Shown in pieces: positions 58,301 through 64,000 of a stretch of 64,000 nucleotides of DNA. Below the pieces are notes generated by a model. The model worked only from the letters and a program-made list of their open reading frames with translations. It was not told the origin of the DNA and searched no databases. The position numbers and the translations under genes were made by a program. The first letter of the stretch is position 1; every line of letters starts with the position of its first letter. Source of the stretch: Eonycteris spelaea (Eukaryota > Chordata > Mammalia > Chiroptera > Pteropodidae); NCBI GenBank assembly GCA_003508835.1, contig PUFA01000695.1:52395-116394 (forward strand), given 5' to 3'.

Positions 58301-58595
58301 CTGGGATGGGGAACCTGTTTGGGACTGAGACCCTTTGCCCCTGGGGAGGAAGCTCCGCAGCCGAGATATCTCTCCTGATTCTCAACTGCCACATGAGGGT
58401 GTGGGAATAGCCTATTTTGCTTCTCCACTCCTTTACTAGTCTTGAAGTAGCCTTGTGTGTCCCCAGTTATAGGACTTCTGGTCAGTTAGACTTCAGGTGA
58501 CTCCCAATGATGGCTTTTCTGTAGTTTAGTTGTAATTTTGATGTGGTTGTAAGAGGAGGCAAGCACAGCATTTACTTTGCATTCTTGACCAAAAC
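55323..58595 (-). mobile_element. Nested LINE-1 with both ends and 18-bp target-site duplication, internally deleted
   Basis: It is flanked by identical TTGAATTGTATGCTTTAA copies at 55,305-55,322 and 58,596-58,613. On the minus strand from the right: 5' UTR (58,595 to about 57,000), ORF1 region to about 56,300, the first part of ORF2 to about 55,940, then a jump ('aaggacac' to 'agtaatcccacttctg') to the ORF2 3' end and 3' UTR, ending at 55,323. Total 3,273 bp, where a full L1 is about 6 kb or more. Its deletion differs from that in the two half-L1 copies. Confidence 0.85.
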
Positions 58596-58685
58596 TTGAA
58601 TTGTATGCTTTAAATGAATTAATTGTATGACGTGTGGCTCATATCTCAATAAACTGTTACAAAAGTATAAATTATAAAAAGGAAC
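58596..58685 (+). mobile_element. LINE-1 3' terminus (continuation of 54,865-55,322)
   Basis: This is the last 3' UTR bases of the host L1 and an A-rich end, beginning with the second target-site copy. Confidence 0.75.
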
Positions 58686-58769
58686 ACATAAGCCACTGGT
58701 TTTAATCACTGAACTTTAAATTTAAGGAGTACTTCGATCCACCATGTTTGAGTTTTCAGGTTGAATCCC

Positions 58770-59010
58770 AGTGCAACTCCAGCAAGGCAGAGATTTTTGT
58801 TTCTCACTATATCTGCTGCATTAGAACAATTCCAATGAATTCCCTTTTGAGCACATGGGTAATTGTCCAACGTTTAAAATCATTTTCTGCAGAATGTAAG
58901 TTTCAAGATGGCAAGGGTTTGTGTCTGTTTTCTCCATTGCTGACTCTCCTGAATTTGAACAATACCTGGCACTAAGTGGGCACTGAAAAATTATTTGTCA
59001 AATGAATGTA
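58770..59010 (+). mobile_element. LINE-2 3' end
   Basis: 'cagaatgtaagtttcaagatggcaagg', 'acaatacctggcactaagtgggcactg' and 'atttgtcaaatgaatg' are the classic L2 3' terminal order. Confidence 0.7.
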
Positions 59011-60325
59011 CTGCTTCTGCTTCTGGCTCAATGGAGAACTGTGTGTAACATCCAACCAGGCAGTAAAATGATGGGAGATGAAATTACATGAAAGAAAAGA
59101 AATTGGTAATGAATAAAAAAGAAAAATGGCAATCAAATGCTCCTGTCACAACTGCACTTAGATATTCAGTTTGTGTCTCCCTTACAGACAAACAAGCACA
59201 GCTGGAGAGACAGACAGGAGAGACAAGGGACTTCATTCATGGTGAAGGTGGAGGTACATTAAGGATAGTTCAGATAGCCGACTCTCCTGATGGAGGGACT
59301 TGGTTTTCACACATTTCATGCATCTATACCTATTAGGATGTGTGTGTGTGTGATTTTATGTGTCTGCTGTGGAGTGAATCAAGTCCAGATTTTTGAAAAT
59401 CACTTCAACCAGACCTCTCACCTCACATCTGTTCTTCAGGTCAGATTTGGTTTAAAAAAGGTCCATACCTGATGTTCTACAGTTACCGTCTCCTCACTGT
59501 TACTTTCATTACTGAAAGAAAAGAACAGCGAAACATAAAGCTGATGGAAAAAAAAAGAAGTCAGAGAACTTGAAGGTCCACCCAAAACTCAAGGCTTTTA
59601 TGTATAATTCAACTGGAGAGTGAGAGGTGCAATGAATTGTCCAAGATGATGCAGTTAGTTAATCAGAAAGAAAAGTCTGGGGCCAGGTTATCAGAAACAA
59701 AATGTATCCATTACTCTGTACAGCAAATCAGGACATTTATACTGTTGCAGAATCACTTCGAAAAGCTCAAGTGTGCCTGATGCATAGGTAAGGCTAAAAC
59801 ATTGAGACATTGGTGCTTGGAGAGAAAGTTTTATTTGATTTGGCTGAAGTGAGAGGACGATAGAACAAGATCTCTCAAATTCTTTTCTTTTAAAAGCAAA
59901 AAATAAGGAGTTTTTATGAAGCTAGAGAGTAAGACAGGGAGAGTTCTAGGGAACTGAGAGAGAATTCTGTGTTCCTTTAGTCATAGATAATGATTTTTCA
60001 TATCAGGCTTCTGGACATCAGCAGCTCGTCGCAACTACCTGAGATAATCTTTCCTTCTGCAAAACAAACTCATAAATTATCCTCAAGACTCTGAAGTTAT
60101 TTCCTCCTACTTGACAAAGAAACAGTACATCAGCAATGCAAATTATATTGTGAGAACAAGGGGTTCTTGGTTTAAGAACCAAGATTCTGCAAAATATAAT
60201 TGTCAGTGATGTTCTTTAAAGCAAAAAGCAGAAACTAGACATCTTGTGATTATCGCTGTTTTTAAAGCTATCATTGTTTTGTGCTTAACTAGTTATATTT
60301 TTCTATTATCTCAAGTAAAGTGTAC
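59011..60325. other. Intergenic stretch, no gene seen
   Basis: No exon or named repeat recognised. Confidence 0.4.
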
Positions 60326-60329
60326 TTTT

Positions 60330-60636
60330 ATTTTCTTTTAATTTTTCAATTATACTTAACATTCAATATTATTTTATATTAGTTTCAGTTATACAGCATA
60401 TTGGTTAGACATTTATATAATTTATGAAGTGATCCCTCAATTAGTCTAGTACCCACCTGGCACTATACATAGTTATTGCAGTATTATTGACTATTTTCCT
60501 TATGGTGCACTTTATCTCCCTGTGACTATTTATAACTACCAATTTGTACTTCTTAATCCTTTCACCCAGTACCCAAACCCCTCTCATATGGCAACCACCA
60601 GTCTGTTCTCTGTATCTATGAGTCTGTTTCTGTTTT
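60330..60636 (-). mobile_element. LINE-1 3' UTR (antisense), split
   Basis: Complement of a bat-like L1 3' UTR ('tttcaattatacttaacattc', 'gtctagtacccacctggcac'). It continues at 61,053 after an inserted L1. Confidence 0.8.
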
Positions 60637-61052
60637 TTATTTTTCTTTTTCTAATAATTTTTTAAAATTTTCAATTACAGTTCACATACAACATTATATT
60701 TGTTTCAGATATGCAACATAGTCATTAGACATTTATATAATTTAGGAACTGATTGCCCTGATAAATCTAGTACCCTTCTGACACCTTATTTATTTATGAC
60801 AGCATTATTGACTATATTCCCCATGCTATACTTTACATTCTCATGACTATTTCATAACTACCAATTTATACTTCTTAATCCCCTTACCTTTTTTCACCAT
60901 CAGTAAATGGATGGATAAAGAAGAAGTGGTACATATATACAATAGAGTATAACTCAGTCATAAAAAGAGAGAAATCTTGCCATCTGCAATAACATGGGTA
61001 GACTTAGAAGGTATTATGCCATGTAAAATAAGTCAGAGAAAAACAAATATCA
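60637..61052 (-). mobile_element. Short LINE-1 with 5' inversion (twin priming) and target-site duplication
   Basis: 60,637-60,900 is an antisense L1 3' UTR. 60,900-61,052 is the segment immediately upstream of it in L1, but in plus orientation. The unit is flanked by TATGAGTCTGTTTCTGTTTT (60,617-60,636) and a one-mismatch copy (61,053-61,072). Confidence 0.75.
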
Positions 61053-62105
61053 TATGAGTCTCTTTCTGTTTTGTTTGATTATTTTGTTTGTTATATTTCA
61101 CATATAAGTGAAGTCATATGATATTTATGTTTCTGTCTGACTTACTTCACTTAGCACATTCTCTAGGTTCATTCATGTCATCTCTCGCAAATACTAAGAT
61201 TTCATTTTTTGTGTGTGGCTGAGCAATAGTCCATTTTAAATGTATCACATCTTCTTTATCCAATCATCTATTGGTGGGTACTTGAGTTGCTTCTGTATCT
61301 TGGCTATTACAAATGGTGCTACAGTGAACAAAGGGGTGCGTGCATTCTTTCAAATTAGTGTTTTGGATTTCTTTGGATAAATACCCAGAAGTAAAATTGC
61401 TGGGTCATAAGGTAGTCCTATTTTTAAATTTTTGAGGAACCTCCAAACTGTTCTCCATAGTGGCTAAATCAATTTGCAATCCCACCAAGAGTGCACGAGG
61501 ATTTTATTTTCTCCTCATCCTATCCAACACTTGTTGTTTGTTGAGATTTATTTATTATAGCCATTCTGACAGGTGTGAGATGATATGTCATTTTGATTTT
61601 TATTTGCATTTATCTGACATTTAATGATGTTGAGCATCTTTTCACATGTCCATTGGCCATCTGAATGTCCTGTGCCCATTCTTTAATTGGATTGTTTTGT
61701 TATTTTGGTATTGAGTGGTATGAGTTCTTTATAAATTTTTTTATCGGATGTATCATTGGTGAATAACTTCTCCCATTCAGTAGGTTGTCCTTTTTATTTG
61801 TTGATGGTTTCCTTTGCTGTGCAAAACCTTTTTAGTTTGATGTAGTCCCATTTGTATATTTTTTCCTTTGTTTCCCTTGCCTGAATAGATATCTCAGAAA
61901 AAAAGTACTAAGACCAGTGTCAGAGAATTTACTGTTTATGTTTACTTTAGGAGTTTTATGGTTTTGTTTCTTACATTTAAATCTTTAATCCATTTTGAGT
62001 TTATTCTTACATATGGTGTAAGAAGGCAGTCCAGTTTTATTTTTTTGCATGTATCTCTCCAGTTTTCCCAACACCATTTACTAAACAGTCTTTAGCTCAT
62101 TGTAT
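61053..62105 (-). mobile_element. LINE-1 ORF2 3' part (antisense), continuation of 60,330-60,636
   Basis: Complement of L1 ORF2 toward its 3' end ('gataaatacccagaagtaaa', 'atgctcaacatcattaaatg' on the minus strand). It is truncated at about 62,105. Confidence 0.8.
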
Positions 62106-64000
62106 ATTCTTACCTACTTTGCCATCCTAATTAAGAATTAAATTATTTAATTTTAGCTGTTGAAAATACTAGGGACATCACAAGGGTGCAGCTACAATAT
62201 AGCTGATTTATAACTATGGAATTTACAGCTGAGGCTCCATGATATTCTGGAAGGTACATAGGACGAGCAGAGAGACTTGTTTTCTCATCTCTGTTTATTC
62301 CACTTAGTAACTGTGTGATCCCAAACAATATAATTCACTGATTTGTGACCCTATCTTTTCACCTAGGAAATGGATGTCATAATTACCCATATCACAGGAA
62401 TGTAGAGGATAAATCTGATAGCACAGATAAGGCACGAGCCACAGTGCCTGGCACAGAACTGGCACTCAGAGTTCCCTCACCTTCCAAGCAAGTACAAGCC
62501 ATGTGTTCCATTTCTTGACTGCTCTACTTCTTTCCTACACATCAGCATTCTGCTGTCCTAAATGCATTTCCCACCGCAGTAGTTAAAAGCAGAAAAGACT
62601 ATGATTTTCCTCTGTTATTGGAGGGAAACTCCCAAGGGATACTGTTGCCAGTATAAATTTGGCTCCTCATTCTATTGCAAATGCTTTTGCTGATCTCACT
62701 ATTTACCTCCAGATTGGGCACCTCCCCTTTATTAAACGCTGTGATCTCACAATATCAGCCTTCCCCCTCTACTAGGTGGCCTCAATGCCATGGTGGGCCA
62801 TTGCTTCAATAACTCTCCTGCTAGTTTCCTCAATTCCTTCTCCCCACTCTCTTTCTTGTTCTTATTGTTGTATTTCCACATATATGTGTACATGTATACA
62901 TGTGTAGGCATTTGTATCTGTATACAAATATTACCCTAGGATGAGAAACTTGACAGGTGAAAGAGTTCTGGGGTCAGAATCAGGAGGCCAAGCCTGTGGA
63001 AACTTTAGGACCACACACTAATGACCATAGCCACAGACTCCGATATCAAGGATGATTTCCTCTGCTATTCCCAATACACTTGAATAAATCACCTACCACT
63101 TAGAAAGGTCCTGTTTATCATTTATAACATCACAGGTTCATGTTTCTTCTCATGGTTAGATTTTCAGACACAGTCCAGAAGAATTACGGTGTCAGGCATC
63201 TTTTTTTTGGGGGGGGGAGGTGGAGGAGCCAGACTAAGGCCTGGACTAACATTTTTTTTTCAAGCCAACTACATATCAGACATTTTCTATGTTTTTTTTT
63301 TTCCATTCTCCCCTCACTATAATCAAACGAGATACTGTTAGTGTTATTTTATATAAATAAGATATGGTGAGTCTTATTTTATATAAAACCCAACCTAGGC
63401 CCACTTGGTCATTCATACTATAGTAGACAGAAGAGAAGTTCTGGATTTTGACCCACGATACCCAGACGCCTCCTGTCTGGAAACTTTGTGAGCTTCCAGG
63501 CTCAAGGATTGGTTGTTTTAACTACTGGGTTGACTCCGTGTTTTGTCTCATGCAGACAAGGGGTAACTGAAGTGGCCTTAGTATGGGGCCTTGTGACTTA
63601 GTCAGTCCTAAGGTTACTGAGGTACTTTTATAAAAGCACAGGCTGTACACTGGGTAAATAAGACCTGGGATAAGGGTGAAGAATTAACTATTTTAGAGCC
63701 CCACTTCATGCCCGCATCTAGTAGATCCTTTAATCCTAACCATAACCAATGGAGGCCAGACCTATAATTTTCATTATACAAATGAAAAAGTAATGCACAA
63801 AAAAGAAAGTAAACTTCTTGAAGGCTGGGCCAAGCATAAACCATAAGCTCCTTTCACAACATCTTGCTGCTTTTCCAATAAGAAAATGTCTCACAATTTT
63901 GTAAGTATACAATTTGCAGTTGAGGGATTATGTTAAAGATGAACTTGGTGATATCCTGGAGGGACTATGGAGTTGACAGTCAGAAAAGCATTTATTATTA
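62106..64000. other. Intergenic stretch, no gene seen
   Basis: No exon recognised. Contents noted: a MIR-like relic at 62,235-62,490 and a G-rich run at 63,211-63,219. Confidence 0.4.
62235..62490 (+). mobile_element. MIR SINE
   Basis: 'aactgtgtgatcccaaacaa', 'tcttttcacctaggaaatggatg' and 'cacagtgcctggcacagaactggcactcagag' follow MIR-type order to the 3' tail. Confidence 0.55.

Overview
The window is nuclear DNA of a placental mammal. It is AT-rich and contains one spliced gene with GT-AG introns, many LINE-1 fragments, MIR and L2 relics, MaLR and ERV-L solo LTRs, hAT-Charlie relics and microsatellites. The tails of several L1 copies (conserved end 'ttaaccaatgtcaccccaataaa' type) and the L1 5' regions resemble those I know from bat genomes. 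A bat (Chiroptera) is my best guess, at moderate confidence. No tRNA-derived SINE of the vesper-bat Ves type was seen. Nothing suggests a prokaryote, an operon or a CRISPR array.

The only gene I can support is a plus-strand NXF-family (nuclear RNA export factor) gene, closest to NXF2, spanning about 15.55-42.24 kb. It has a non-coding first exon in a CpG-enriched promoter, 21 coding exons (16,430-42,040) and a polyadenylation signal at 42,215. All exon phases and splice sites are compatible with a protein of about 630 residues: RG/K-rich N-terminus, RRM-like domain, leucine-rich repeats, NTF2-like domain, UBA/TAP-C domain. Two small indels break the frame: one base is missing in an A-run at 29,685-29,689 and two bases are extra at 34,309-34,312. 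The gene is either recently pseudogenised or the sequence carries two homopolymer/dinucleotide errors. NXF2-type genes are X-linked in other mammals, so an X origin is inferred.

Layout: 1-9.6 kb, L1 fragments in both orientations, including a 'half-L1' at 7.24-9.09 kb; 10.1-10.75 kb, an ERV-L (MLT2-like) LTR carrying a GATA microsatellite; 10.75-14.4 kb, mostly unannotatable sequence with a MIR; 14.4-15.7 kb, an unusual promoter with degenerate E-box-like repeats and an 18-bp CCGCGG minisatellite; 15.7-29 kb, long intron(s) with an LTR, hAT relics and L1; 29-36.3 kb, a compact exon-dense and L1-free block; 36.3-41.8 kb, intron 20, filled by nested L1s including a large inverted pair; 42.3-64 kb, 3' intergenic DNA with further L1s (a nested copy with an 18-bp target-site duplication at 55.3-58.6 kb and a twin-primed inversion at 60.6-61.05 kb), old MIR/L2 relics and two CTCF-like motifs.

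The observations most worth following are the status of the NXF2-like gene, its repeat-built promoter, and a pair of ORF2-less L1 copies that share one identical internal deletion junction.
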